From: Alphaproteobacteria bacterium
GTDB lineage: Bacteria; Pseudomonadota; Alphaproteobacteria; Micropepsales; Micropepsaceae
NCBI GenBank assembly: GCA_028869355.1
Contig: JAGWSK010000340.1
Coordinates: 1-18,260, forward strand
Direction: 5' to 3'
DNA: 18,260 nucleotides
The notes under the pieces are model-generated. The model made no database searches. It saw only the letters and a list, made by a program, of their open reading frames with translations, and had not been told where the DNA came from. Positions 6,808 through 14,001 of this stretch are shown piece by piece. Both the position numbers and the translations under genes were made by a program. Each line of letters begins with the position of its first letter. Positions within the stretch are counted from its first letter, which is position 1.

Positions 6808-6877
6808 AGCGAGAAACGAGAGGAATGCGGCCGGCGGTGGCGGCCAAAATCTCGCTTCTCGTTTCTCGTTTCTCGCT
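6808..6877. repeat. Heptamer tandem repeat with an inverted arm between argF and hslO
   Basis: Four head-to-tail 7-mers, TCTCGCT, TCTCGTT, TCTCGTT, TCTCGCT, occupy 6850-6877. The reverse complement of the last part (AGCGAGAAACGAG) lies at 6808-6820 and pairs perfectly for 13 bp with 6865-6877. The 44-nt loop is GC-rich. The structure starts right after the argF stop. It could be a transcript-end stem, a slippage-prone repeat or a protein-binding array; no T-tract follows. Confidence 0.75.
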
Positions 6878-6928
6878 CCTCAAAACTTAGCCCTTGTCGC
6901 GGACCCAATCTAAACCCAGATTCGTGCC

Positions 6929-7837
6929 ATGGCCGAATCCCATTACACGCCGGCGCCCTCGGCGGACTTTGTGCTTCCGTTCGAGCTGCCGGACGCCGGC
7001 TTGCGCGGCCGGTTTCTCCGCCTTGAAACGTCGTCCACACGTGCGCTTGCGGCGCATCCGCTGCCGGAAGCGGGACAGCGTATTCTGGCTGAAGCTCTCG
7101 CCCTGTCGGCACTGCTCGGTTCAGCCCTGAAGATGGAAGGGCGGCTGAGCGTCCAGATCAAGGGTGACGGTCCCCTGAACCTGCTGGTCACGGACTATTT
7201 TGCGGGAGGTGGCCTGCGCGGCTATGCACGCGTTCGCGAAGACGATTTTGCCGAGGCCGGCCGGCCGGCGGATTTCGCCACACTCGCGGGAGCGGGTGCA
7301 CTGGCGATCACCATCGAGCCGAAGAAGGGTGCGCAACCTTATCAGGGGCTGGTGCCGTTATCCCCGGGCGGAATCGCGGCATGTGCCGAAAATTATTTTG
7401 CGCAAAGCGAACAGCTTGCCACGGTCCTCAAGGTGGCTGCGGCGCCGATCTACCGTTCGGGCTCAGGTCATGGCTGGCGCGCCGGCGCCATGATGGTACA
7501 GGCGGTGCCGGGGCTTTTTGCCGAAGACATCCGAAGCACCGACCGTTGGCAGAAGGTCTTGCTATTCATGCAGACGCTGTCGGATATCGAATTGCTCGAC
7601 ACCGAAATTGCCGCCGAGTCCGTTCTCTGGCGCCTCTTTCACGAGGAAGCGGTGCGCTTGCGTTCGAGTTTGCCGCTGCACTTCCAGTGCTCCTGCCGGA
7701 AGGAAAGGATTTCTTCGGTTCTGAAATCCTACCCGGCGGCGGAATTGCGTGATCTTCCGGATGCGGATGGCGTCATTCGCACCCGTTGCGAGTTCTGCGG
7801 CTCGGTTTACGAATTTCCGCTTTCCTCACTGCAGTAG
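6929..7837 (+). CDS. hslO: Redox-regulated chaperone Hsp33
   Basis: Cytoplasmic holdase chaperone activated by oxidation and unfolding. The 302-residue product has the family fold: an N-terminal half with ALALSALLGSALKMEGRLSVQIKGDGPLNLLVTDYFAGGGLRGYAR, a middle EPKKGAQPYQGLVPL segment, and a C-terminal zinc switch with C254-x-C256 (CSC) and C287-x-x-C290 (CEFC), the expected four cysteines. The ATG at 6929 lacks a clear Shine-Dalgarno, but the residues that follow fit the start of alphaproteobacterial members. It lies downstream of argF in the same direction, separated by 122 bp that contain the heptamer repeat. Its 3' end overlaps the convergent argE by 12 bp, so the two transcripts must overlap antisense at their ends. 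Confidence 0.96.
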   Translation: MAESHYTPAPSADFVLPFELPDAGLRGRFLRLETSSTRALAAHPLPEAGQRILAEALALSALLGSALKMEGRLSVQIKGDGPLNLLVTDYFAGGGLRGYARVREDDFAEAGRPADFATLAGAGALAITIEPKKGAQPYQGLVPLSPGGIAACAENYFAQSEQLATVLKVAAAPIYRSGSGHGWRAGAMMVQAVPGLFAEDIRSTDRWQKVLLFMQTLSDIELLDTEIAAESVLWRLFHEEAVRLRSSLPLHFQCSCRKERISSVLKSYPAAELRDLPDADGVIRTRCEFCGSVYEFPLSSLQ

Positions 7838-8995
7838 CACGGATTCGTCATTCCACTCTGCGATCAGGCGCTCGAGAAACGCGGCGCATTGGTCGAGTTG
7901 CTGAAGCAAAATGAACTCATCGGCCTTGTGCGCCTGGAGAATGGATCCCGGTCCGCAAATGACGGCGGGGATGCCGGACCGCTGGAACAACCCGGCCTCA
8001 GTGCCGTAGGACACGGCATAGGTCCGGTTGCTGCCGGCGACTGCGCAGGCAAGCTTCACGGCGGGTGATTCGGCGTTGTGGGCCAGCCCGGGATACGCAG
8101 CGAGAACTTGCGTGTTGAATGCCGCTTCCGGCGCGCCGCCGCGATAACGTGCAACGATCGCGGCATTTGCTTCCTGTTCGACGACGGACAGAATTTCGGC
8201 GGGATCGCGATCGGGAAGAGCACGATATTCCCAGGTTACGCGCGCATCGCGGGCGAGCACATTCACCGCCGTTCCGCCGGAGATCACGTTTGCCTGTAAG
8301 GTGGTATACGGAGGGTCAAAGAAGTCGTCCCGTATTGAAGCCAATTCCTCCTGATACTTTGTGAGCAGCGCGACGAATTCGCCGGCCATCATCACGGCGC
8401 TGGCGCCCAGCGCAGGCGCGCTGGAATGGCCTTCACGGCCGCGTACTGCAGTTTCGATAACCGCTCCCGACTTGTGCCCGCTCACAACGCGCATCTCGGT
8501 CGGTTCCCCGATGATGGCGAGCGCTGGCCGGATTTTGGCGTTTTGCAGATCGCTCAGCAGGTGGCGCACGCCGGTGCAGCCGACTTCCTCATCAAAGGAA
8601 AACGCAAAATGAACCGGCCGCCGCAAATCGAGCTTCGCAATTTGCGGGGCGAGTGCCAGAAGCACGCCGAGAAATCCCTTCATGTCTGCCGCGCCGCGTC
8701 CATACAGACGATCGCCCCTGACTTCGGCGGTGAAGGGATCGCTGGTCCATTCCTGACCATCCACCGGCACGACATCGGTGTGGCCCGACAGAACGAGACC
8801 GCCGCCGGTTTGCGGACCGAAAGTCGCGAATAGATTGGCTTTGGTACCTTTCGGATCGTAGGTGAACCGCAGGTTCGCGCCGGCTGCGGACAGCATCTCG
8901 CGGGCCGCAGCGATCAGTTGGAGATTGGAATTGCGGCTCACCGTGTCGAAGGCAATCAGCTTTTCGACGATTGCGATGGTATCGGCCGCCGTCAC
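7826..8995 (-). CDS. argE: Acetylornithine deacetylase (M20 family)
   Basis: Removes the acetyl group from N-acetylornithine to give ornithine. At 389 residues it is the ArgE-type length. Metal and catalytic residues of the M20 family are visible: H72 and D74 in LSGHTDVVP, D104 in RGAADMKG, E136-E137 in SFDEEVGC and E164 in IGEPTE. VSGHKSGAVIE and GREGHSS follow in the dimerisation (lid) domain. The start is GTG at 8995, one base after the folE stop, matching the conserved N-terminus. Its 3' end overlaps hslO. Many bacteria use the ArgJ recycling route instead of ArgE. A related M20 amidohydrolase cannot be fully excluded, but the product length, motifs and nearby argD/argF all fit ArgE. Confidence 0.93.
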   Translation of the reverse strand: MTAADTIAIVEKLIAFDTVSRNSNLQLIAAAREMLSAAGANLRFTYDPKGTKANLFATFGPQTGGGLVLSGHTDVVPVDGQEWTSDPFTAEVRGDRLYGRGAADMKGFLGVLLALAPQIAKLDLRRPVHFAFSFDEEVGCTGVRHLLSDLQNAKIRPALAIIGEPTEMRVVSGHKSGAVIETAVRGREGHSSAPALGASAVMMAGEFVALLTKYQEELASIRDDFFDPPYTTLQANVISGGTAVNVLARDARVTWEYRALPDRDPAEILSVVEQEANAAIVARYRGGAPEAAFNTQVLAAYPGLAHNAESPAVKLACAVAGSNRTYAVSYGTEAGLFQRSGIPAVICGPGSILQAHKADEFILLQQLDQCAAFLERLIAEWNDESVLLQ

Positions 8996-8996
8996 A

Positions 8997-9584
8997 TCAA
9001 CTGATCCCGTCCGGATTGCGGATCATGACGAGGAATTCGCGCCGTGTGCGGGAATCTTCACGGAATGCTCCCAACATCATGGATGTGACCATGGTCACGT
9101 CCGTCTTATGCACGCCGCGCGTCGTCATGCACTGATGCGCGGCCTCAATCACGACCGCAACGCCTTTGGGCTCCAATACATCCTGGATGCAGTGCGCGAT
9201 CTGGGCGCTCAGTTTTTCCTGCACCTGCAGCCGCCGGGCATAGGCGTCGACCACCCGCGCCAGCTTGGAAATCCCGACGACTTTCCGCACCGGCAAATAG
9301 CCGACATGAGCCCGGCCGATGATCGGCGCCAGATGATGTTCGCAATGGGATTCAAACCGGATATCGCGCAACACCACCATTTCATCGTAGCCGTCGACTT
9401 CTTCGAAGGTGCGCGACAGATATTTGACCGGATCGTCGGCATAGCCGGAAAACCATTCTTCGTATGCCCGCGCCACACGCGCCGGGGTCTCGCGCAATCC
9501 TTCGCGCGATGGGTCGTCACCGGCCCATTGCAGCAGCGTGCGAACCGCGGCTTCCGCGTCTTCGCGAGTGGGTTTGGCCGTCAC
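8997..9584 (-). CDS. folE: GTP cyclohydrolase I
   Basis: First enzyme of tetrahydrofolate synthesis, and a source of dihydroneopterin triphosphate for other pterins and deazapurines. The 195 residues contain the family blocks EGLRETPARVARAYEEWFSGY and FESHCEHHLAPIIGRAHVGYLP. The zinc ligands C81, H84 and C152 (QCMTTRGV) have the same spacing as in the E. coli enzyme. The start is the GTG of a GTGA overlap with the apaG stop (9581-9584); no ATG exists nearby in frame, and the protein would otherwise run into apaG-antisense sequence. Tight packing with apaG upstream and argE downstream indicates one transcript. It is not fused to other pterin genes and none are adjacent. Confidence 0.96.
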   Translation of the reverse strand: MTAKPTREDAEAAVRTLLQWAGDDPSREGLRETPARVARAYEEWFSGYADDPVKYLSRTFEEVDGYDEMVVLRDIRFESHCEHHLAPIIGRAHVGYLPVRKVVGISKLARVVDAYARRLQVQEKLSAQIAHCIQDVLEPKGVAVVIEAAHQCMTTRGVHKTDVTMVTSMMLGAFREDSRTRREFLVMIRNPDGIS

Positions 9585-9985
9585 TGCAACATCTGCTTTT
9601 CGTATGGGCTCTCGAGGGCGAACATGGGAATGGCCGCTTCGAACAGTTTCCCGGTTTCGTCCCGCATCTGGTAGGCGCCGGTCATGAAACCGCAGGCGGT
9701 CTTCAGGGGCGCTCCGCTCGTATATTGAAAACTGCCGCCTGGTCCGATGACCGGCTGTTCGCCGACGACGCCCTCGCCGCGCACTTCCCGCACGTTGCCG
9801 CGGGCATCGGTGATCCGCCAATGGCGGGAAATGAGCTGGACAGCGGCGCTGCCGCGGTTTTCGATGGTCACGCGATAGGCCCAGAGATAGTGGCTTTCGT
9901 CCGGCTGCGATTGCTCGTCGAGAAAATCCGGTTCGACGGCGATGCGGATATCGCCGGTGGTTTCTTCGTAGCGGTGGCGGCTCAT
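9581..9985 (-). CDS. apaG: ApaG / CorD family protein
   Basis: A 134-residue beta-sandwich (fibronectin-III-like) protein of the ApaG family. Visible hallmarks are the N-terminal RIAVEPDFLDEQSQP, HYLWAYRVTIEN, RHWRITDARG and the glycine-rich EGVVGEQPVIGPGG (71-84), then YTSGAPLKTACGFMTGAYQM. In enterobacteria ApaG is linked to cobalt/magnesium phenotypes and diadenosine tetraphosphate; its biochemical role is not settled. The ATG at 9985 forms an ATGA overlap with the stop of the OsmC-like gene, and its own TGA overlaps the folE GTG. apaG close to metZ is a recurring arrangement in Rhizobiales, here interrupted by the OsmC-like gene. Confidence 0.93.
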   Translation of the reverse strand: MSRHRYEETTGDIRIAVEPDFLDEQSQPDESHYLWAYRVTIENRGSAAVQLISRHWRITDARGNVREVRGEGVVGEQPVIGPGGSFQYTSGAPLKTACGFMTGAYQMRDETGKLFEAAIPMFALESPYEKQMLQ

Positions 9986-10428
9986 CCGGCCGGCTCCACG
10001 CGGACATCGGTGGTGACCGAATTGGCGATGAAGCAACCCTCATGGGCGTTGTGGTGCAACTCGTCCAAATCGGCTTGCAAAACGGACGTGCCCGGCGCCC
10101 AGACGATTTTCGGCCGCAGGATCACACGCGTGACCGCCATCCGCCCGGCGCTGTTCTTTTCGAGGTAGCCCACGGCATCATCCGTATACGAGTCGGGTAC
10201 GAACTTTTTCTTCGCCGCAAGCGCAAGAAAAGTCAGCATATGGCATGAGGAAAGCGACGCGACGAATGCTTCTTCCGGATTGACCCGGTCTGCCTCGCCA
10301 CGAAAGTCCGGCGCCGCCGATGCGGGAATGACGTGCTGACGGATCTGCCAGTCATGCGCGCGGTTGTAGCTGTTATAGGTGAAATCCGCGCTGCTGCGCC
10401 GCCAGCTGATTTTCGCGTGGTGTTCCAT
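9982..10428 (-). CDS. OsmC-like peroxiredoxin
   Basis: A 148-residue OsmC/Ohr superfamily protein, likely a thiol peroxidase acting on organic hydroperoxides in the cytoplasm. The two expected cysteines are present: C62 in SLSSCHMLTFLALAAKK and C132 in HEGCFIANSV. NPEEAFVASLSSC matches the OsmC-type consensus 'nPEeLl.aalasC'. The ATG at 10428 has an AGGAG ribosome-binding site 5 nt upstream, and the stop of metZ lies 10 nt before it. The downstream stop overlaps apaG as ATGA. It is closer to the YhfA-like or generic OsmC group than to true Ohr, but the subfamily is not decided. Confidence 0.9.
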   Translation of the reverse strand: MEHHAKISWRRSSADFTYNSYNRAHDWQIRQHVIPASAAPDFRGEADRVNPEEAFVASLSSCHMLTFLALAAKKKFVPDSYTDDAVGYLEKNSAGRMAVTRVILRPKIVWAPGTSVLQADLDELHHNAHEGCFIANSVTTDVRVEPAG

Positions 10429-10438
10429 GGCTCCTGTC

Positions 10439-11629
10439 CTAAATTGACGATAGCGCCTGGTCGAGGTCGTCGCACAGATCGGCGGCATCTTCCAGTCCGA
10501 CCGCAATGCGCAGCATGCCGTCGACGACACCGGCGGCCACTCGCGCTTCGGGCGTCAATCGTTGATGGGTCGTGGTCGCGGGATGAGTCAGGAGCGATTT
10601 GGTGTCTCCGAGATTGTTCGAAACATCGATCAATTTCAGGGCGTTCGCGACGCGGAAAGCCTCGTTTTTGCCGCCGGCGACAACAAAGGTCACCACGCCG
10701 CCTCCGCCCGACATCTGCGCTTTTGCCAGATTTTGCTGCGGGTGGGATTCCAGGAAAGGGTAAAAGACGCGGCGCACATTGCGGTGCTCGCCGAGAAAAT
10801 TCGCGACCGTCTCGGCGTTCCGGCAATGCTCGCGCATCCGCAGTTGCAGCGTCTCCAGGCTTTTGAGGTGCAGCCAGGCATTGAATGGGCTGATCGCCGG
10901 GCCGGTATTGCGCAGAAAGATCTGCAGGTGGTTTTTGAGAAAATCCTCGCTGCACAGGATAACCCCGCCAAGCGCGCGTCCCTGACCGTCGATGTATTTC
11001 GTTGAAGAATGCACAACCACATCGGCGCCAAACTGAATGGGCCGCTGCAGCACCGGCGAAGCGAATGCATTGTCGACAATGACAAGTGCGCCCGCCGCAT
11101 GTGCGATTTCGCTGACACCCGCAATGTCGACAATTTCGAGCGTCGGATTGGAAGGGGTTTCGAAGAACAGAATGCGGGTATTGGGCTTGACCGCCGCGCG
11201 CCATGCGGCGAGATCGGTGCCGTCAACGATCGTGTTTGAGACGCCAAAGCGCGCCAGAATTTCCTCGACGACGTAGCGAATGGCGCCGAACAAGGCACGC
11301 GCGACGATGATGTGATCGCCGGCCTTGAGACAGCACAGGAGTGACGCCGTGACAGCCGCCATTCCCGACGACGTCGCCCGGCCGCAAGCTGCGCCCTCGA
11401 GCAGCGCCATCCGCTCCTCGAATATCGAGGTCGTGGGATTGCCATATCGCGTATATGTGTAGCCGGCTGCGCCCTTGAAGCGCGCTTCGGCTTCTTCGGG
11501 GCCTTCGTAAGCATAGCCGGAGGTCAGGTAGAGAGCTTCGGCGGTTTCCTGAAACTCGCTGCGCTTTTGTCCGCCTCTGACCGCGAGGGTTTGCGGTCTC
11601 CACCGGCTCCAGTTTTTGTGTGTCGCCAT
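10439..11629 (-). CDS. metZ: O-succinylhomoserine sulfhydrylase
   Basis: PLP enzyme of the Cys/Met-metabolism family (396 aa) that converts O-succinylhomoserine plus sulfide to homocysteine, the direct-sulfhydrylation route to methionine. Visible motifs are AYEGPEEAEARFKG and YTRYGNPTT near the N-terminus, ATSSGMAAV (85-93), FFETPSNPT, D186 in IVDNAFASP and the Schiff-base K211 in HSSTKYIDGQGR. SHPQ and HPATTTHQRL near the C-terminus are typical of MetZ-type enzymes. The ATG at 11629 fits the conserved MATHKNWSRWRPQTLAVRGG; the frame is open upstream without conservation. It is the first gene of the metZ-osmC-apaG-folE-argE run. A cystathionine gamma-synthase or O-acetylhomoserine enzyme is a less likely alternative. 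Confidence 0.92.
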   Translation of the reverse strand: MATHKNWSRWRPQTLAVRGGQKRSEFQETAEALYLTSGYAYEGPEEAEARFKGAAGYTYTRYGNPTTSIFEERMALLEGAACGRATSSGMAAVTASLLCCLKAGDHIIVARALFGAIRYVVEEILARFGVSNTIVDGTDLAAWRAAVKPNTRILFFETPSNPTLEIVDIAGVSEIAHAAGALVIVDNAFASPVLQRPIQFGADVVVHSSTKYIDGQGRALGGVILCSEDFLKNHLQIFLRNTGPAISPFNAWLHLKSLETLQLRMREHCRNAETVANFLGEHRNVRRVFYPFLESHPQQNLAKAQMSGGGGVVTFVVAGGKNEAFRVANALKLIDVSNNLGDTKSLLTHPATTTHQRLTPEARVAAGVVDGMLRIAVGLEDAADLCDDLDQALSSI

Positions 11630-11672
11630 TTCAAATCCGTGTGGCCTGAAACCAACGAAAAATCCGCAAAAG

Positions 11673-11701
11673 CGATAGGGGCCATGTCGGCCCGCCGTCA
11701 A
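11673..11701 (-). promoter_or_regulatory. Candidate housekeeping promoter for metZ
   Basis: On the minus strand TTGACG (11696-11701) is separated by 17 bp from CTATCG (11673-11678), which would start transcription about 35 nt before the metZ ATG. The -35 is strong and the -10 weak. It lies back to back with the csbD promoter. I looked for a SAM-II-type riboswitch in this leader and saw none. Confidence 0.4.
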
Positions 11702-11718
11702 GGGAAAGGCGCAGCCAG

Positions 11719-11744
11719 GGAACTGTGCGATTGTGGCAGCCGTT
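11719..11744 (+). promoter_or_regulatory. EcfG (general stress sigma) promoter for csbD
   Basis: GGAAC at 11719-11723, a 17-bp spacer, then CGTT at 11741-11744: an exact match to the alphaproteobacterial EcfG consensus GGAAC-N16/17-CGTT. The predicted start site lies about 34 nt before the csbD ATG. Only one other exact match was found when I scanned both strands by eye. Confidence 0.75.
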
Positions 11745-11784
11745 TTTTAACCGAGGCGCAAGGTAACAAGACAGGAGCGCAACA

Positions 11785-11967
11785 ATGGATAAGGATCGAG
11801 TCAAGGGAATGGCCGAACAGGCCAAAGGCAAGGTGAAGGAAGCCACCGGAAAGGCCATGGGCGACAAAAAGCTTGAAACCGAAGGCAAAATGGACCGGGC
11901 GGAGGGAAAGGTCCGGAACATGGTTGGCGGGATGAAGGACGAGATCCGGCAATCCGGCCGCCACTGA
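11785..11967 (+). CDS. CsbD-like stress protein (60 aa)
   Basis: A small, very hydrophilic protein of the CsbD family (general-stress-induced, function unknown, largely disordered in solution). The family repeat is clear: KGMAEQAKGKVKEATGKAMGD, then ETEGKMDRAEGKVRNMVGG. It has no signal peptide, membrane segment or cysteine. AGGAG (11773-11777) sits 7 nt before the ATG. An exact EcfG promoter match upstream and a strong intrinsic terminator downstream (11991-12023) make it a monocistronic unit. The name follows Bacillus csbD (sigma-B controlled); regulation by the alphaproteobacterial general stress sigma factor would be the functional equivalent. Confidence 0.93.
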   Translation: MDKDRVKGMAEQAKGKVKEATGKAMGDKKLETEGKMDRAEGKVRNMVGGMKDEIRQSGRH

Positions 11968-11990
11968 AGCCCGGCAATACTGTTCGCCTG

Positions 11991-12023
11991 AACCCGGCCC
12001 CAAAATGGGGGCCGGGTTTTTTT
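11991..12023 (+). terminator. Rho-independent terminator of csbD
   Basis: AACCCGGCCCC (11991-12001) pairs perfectly with GGGGCCGGGTT (12008-12018), with a 6-nt loop and a run of seven T (12017-12023). It is the best intrinsic terminator in the window. Confidence 0.93.
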
Positions 12024-12084
12024 ATGGGCTCCCGGGTTCGTCTAAAGCTTGCCAACCGGTGGAGCGAGACACACACTTTGGCCA

Positions 12085-12624
12085 ATGCACCTGTTGATTT
12101 TTCGCCACGCGAAATCGGGCCATCCGGCTTCGGTGGATGACTTCGATCGGCCACTCTGCGATGAGGGCAATGCCGCCGCGCCGTTGATCGGGTCGTGGAT
12201 TCGCGACCATGACCTGGAGCCTGCAGCGGTTCTTTGTTCATCCGCGCGCAGAACGAAAGAAACTCTGGCGCTCGTACTTCCGTTTTTTCGCACATCCCCA
12301 AAGATCGAGTACGAGCGCGGTCTTTATCTTTCCGGGGTGGCGGCGCTGCTGGGAAAAATCCGGAAGGCTCCGGCGGCTTCGCCGTTGATGATCGTGGGAC
12401 ACAATCCCGGCCTCCACGAAATGGCATTGGCGCTGTTGGCGCGGCAGCAGCGCGGCGAGGCGAAGATTCGCGCCGAAGAATTGTCCCGCAAATTCCCGCC
12501 TGCAGGCCTTGTAGTGCTCGAATTCAAGCTGAGGGACTGGGCGGGATTGAAACCTGCAACCGCACAACTCGCATATTTCGTCCGCCCAAAAGCTCTCATG
12601 AGGACGCAGGACAGTGATTCGTGA
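12085..12624 (+). CDS. SixA-like phosphohistidine phosphatase
   Basis: A 179-residue histidine phosphatase superfamily protein. SixA enzymes remove phosphate from histidine, classically on HPt domains of phosphorelays, and more recently NPr of the nitrogen PTS. The phospho-acceptor motif is RHAKS (7-11, H8). CSSARRTKET (51-60) supplies the arginine, and VGHNPGL (104-110) supplies the second histidine H106. The ATG at 12085 starts the conserved strand MHLLIFRHAK; an upstream TTG at 12049 would add 12 unconserved residues. No clear Shine-Dalgarno is visible. The gene follows the csbD terminator by about 60 bp and overlaps the SDR gene by 11 bp. The true substrate cannot be told from sequence. 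Confidence 0.88.
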   Translation: MHLLIFRHAKSGHPASVDDFDRPLCDEGNAAAPLIGSWIRDHDLEPAAVLCSSARRTKETLALVLPFFRTSPKIEYERGLYLSGVAALLGKIRKAPAASPLMIVGHNPGLHEMALALLARQQRGEAKIRAEELSRKFPPAGLVVLEFKLRDWAGLKPATAQLAYFVRPKALMRTQDSDS

Positions 12625-13402
12625 CGGGGCGGGAAAGACGGCGCTGGTAACCGGCGCTTCGGCCGGCATAGGTATGGCGTTCGCGCGCATCCTCGCGGGT
12701 CGCGGATTCGATCTCGTGATCACGGCGCGTCGCACCGAACGCCTCAAACATCTGGCGAGTGAATTGGAGTCGCAGAGCGGAGTCAGGGTGCACGTGCTGC
12801 CGGCCGATCTTGCTCGCCCGGACGCGGCGCGGCAACTGGTCCAGTCACTGGAGCAGCAGCAGATCGCGGTCGACATGCTGATCAACAATGCCGGCTTCGG
12901 CATTGCCGGGCGATATCGCGACATATCCTGGGACAGCCACAGCGAATTCATCCAGTTGATGGTAACGGCGCCGTGTGAATTGACCCGCCATCTGCTGCCA
13001 GAAATGACGCATCGCGGCTATGGCCGCGTTGTTCATGTCTCCTCGGTGGCCGGCCTGATTCCCGGCGCCGCAAGCAGTACGCTATATGGTGCGTCCAAGG
13101 CATTTTTGATCAGCTTCTCTCAGGCGCTGCACAGTGAACAACGCGGGACAGGCGTGCATGTCTCTGCCCTGTGCCCGGGATACACCCACACCGAATTTCA
13201 TGAAGTCTCGGGCACGCGCCAGCGAATGAATCGCATGCCCAGATTTTTGTGGCTGGATGCGGCCCGGGTGGTTGAAGAAGGTTACAGGGCGGTCATGCGC
13301 AATCAGCCGATTTGCGTGCCCGGTCTGCAATATAAGGCCATTGTCAGCCTTTCGCGGCTGCTGCCAATGGGGGTCGCGCACCGGCTCGTATCGAGCCGGT
13401 GA
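12614..13402 (+). CDS. Short-chain dehydrogenase/reductase (SDR)
   Basis: A 262-residue classical SDR of the DltE/COG0300-like type, an NAD(P)-dependent oxidoreductase with unknown substrate. TGASAGIG (13-20) is the dinucleotide loop. R39-R40 after the second strand suggest NADP preference. NNAG is at 91-94, S143/S144 lie in HVSSVAG, and Y158-x3-K162 (YGASK) form the catalytic pair. The usual Asn of the Asn-Ser-Tyr-Lys tetrad appears replaced: the segment reads FIQLMVTAP, with M116 where family members have N in 'LNVTA'. The GTG start at 12614 has AGGAC just upstream and overlaps the SixA-like gene by 11 bp, so the two are probably co-transcribed. The 3' end contains a perfect hairpin. Confidence 0.92.
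   Translation: MIRDGAGKTALVTGASAGIGMAFARILAGRGFDLVITARRTERLKHLASELESQSGVRVHVLPADLARPDAARQLVQSLEQQQIAVDMLINNAGFGIAGRYRDISWDSHSEFIQLMVTAPCELTRHLLPEMTHRGYGRVVHVSSVAGLIPGAASSTLYGASKAFLISFSQALHSEQRGTGVHVSALCPGYTHTEFHEVSGTRQRMNRMPRFLWLDAARVVEEGYRAVMRNQPICVPGLQYKAIVSLSRLLPMGVAHRLVSSR
13379..13401. terminator. Perfect 10-bp hairpin between convergent SDR and GNAT genes
   Basis: CACCGGCTCG (13379-13388), loop TAT, CGAGCCGGTG (13392-13401). It overlaps the last codons of the SDR gene and precedes the convergent GNAT stop by about 20 bp. It could act as a bidirectional transcript-end stem; neither side has a T-tract, so termination is not proven. Confidence 0.45.
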
Positions 13403-13421
13403 TGCTCAACGGCCGGTGAAG

Positions 13422-13985
13422 TCAGGGTTTCTGAGTGCCGATCTCGGATTTGCGAGTGCGCTCGGTTAAGGCAAGTCTCGGCCATCCGAAGGCGACCTCG
13501 GGGACTGTCACACCCATCATGGAGGTTGTGCGCTCGGCAATAATCTTGCCGCCCATCGCTTCATAGAAGTATCGCGCCGGGTTTCCGGCATGCGCCCAGA
13601 TCACGCATCGCGTGTGGCCACGCTCGGCCAGAGCCGCGAACGCCCCGCCGAGAAGCGCGCGTCCGATGCCGCAGCCGGTCATCAGGGGATCGACATAAAG
13701 CGTGTAGATTTCGGCATCATAGCCGACACCGGTATCCCGGGCCCGTCCCATGCTGGTCATGCCAAGGACGCGGCCCTTGTCATCTTCGGCCACATACACG
13801 GCTTCACGCACGGCAAGCGTGATGGAATTACGCCAGCGCGCGCTCTGTCCCTCGATGGTCATGGCGCGCAATACGCGGGCCGGCAGCACCAGCGGATAGG
13901 TATCGCGCCAGGATGTGACATAAATGCGGGCAACGGCCTCGGCGTCGGTCGGGCGCGCTTTGCGGACGGTCGGACATATGCCCAT
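13422..13985 (-). CDS. GNAT-family N-acetyltransferase
   Basis: A 187-residue acetyl-CoA-dependent acetyltransferase of unknown substrate. The domain starts at TVRKARPTDAEAVARIYVTSWRDTY, which is typical of GNAT proteins. VYVAEDDKGRVLGMTSMG is the central strand pair. AEIYTLYVDPLMTGCGIGRALL (about 91-112) is the acetyl-CoA motif A, with GCGIG and a Thr where Gln/Arg is usual. CVIWAHAGNPARYFYEAMGGK is motif B, with the 'N..A..FYe..GF' layout. The ATG at 13985 is preferred because conservation begins directly after it; a GTG at 14039 would add 18 residues. No convincing Shine-Dalgarno is seen for either. The gene converges on the SDR gene and diverges from the prkA leader. Confidence 0.9.
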   Translation of the reverse strand: MGICPTVRKARPTDAEAVARIYVTSWRDTYPLVLPARVLRAMTIEGQSARWRNSITLAVREAVYVAEDDKGRVLGMTSMGRARDTGVGYDAEIYTLYVDPLMTGCGIGRALLGGAFAALAERGHTRCVIWAHAGNPARYFYEAMGGKIIAERTTSMMGVTVPEVAFGWPRLALTERTRKSEIGTQKP

Positions 13986-14001
13986 GCGGGCAAGCTTGAC
14001 C

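Noticed and set aside
8862..10168. Plus-strand open frames over folE, apaG and osmC
   Set aside because: They are antisense to three genes with intact diagnostic motifs and tidy overlaps; no family signal in the plus-strand translations.
11630..11780. SAM-type riboswitch in front of metZ
   Set aside because: metZ leaders in Alphaproteobacteria often carry SAM-II, but I could not find its core or pseudoknot pattern here, and the predicted leader is only about 35 nt.
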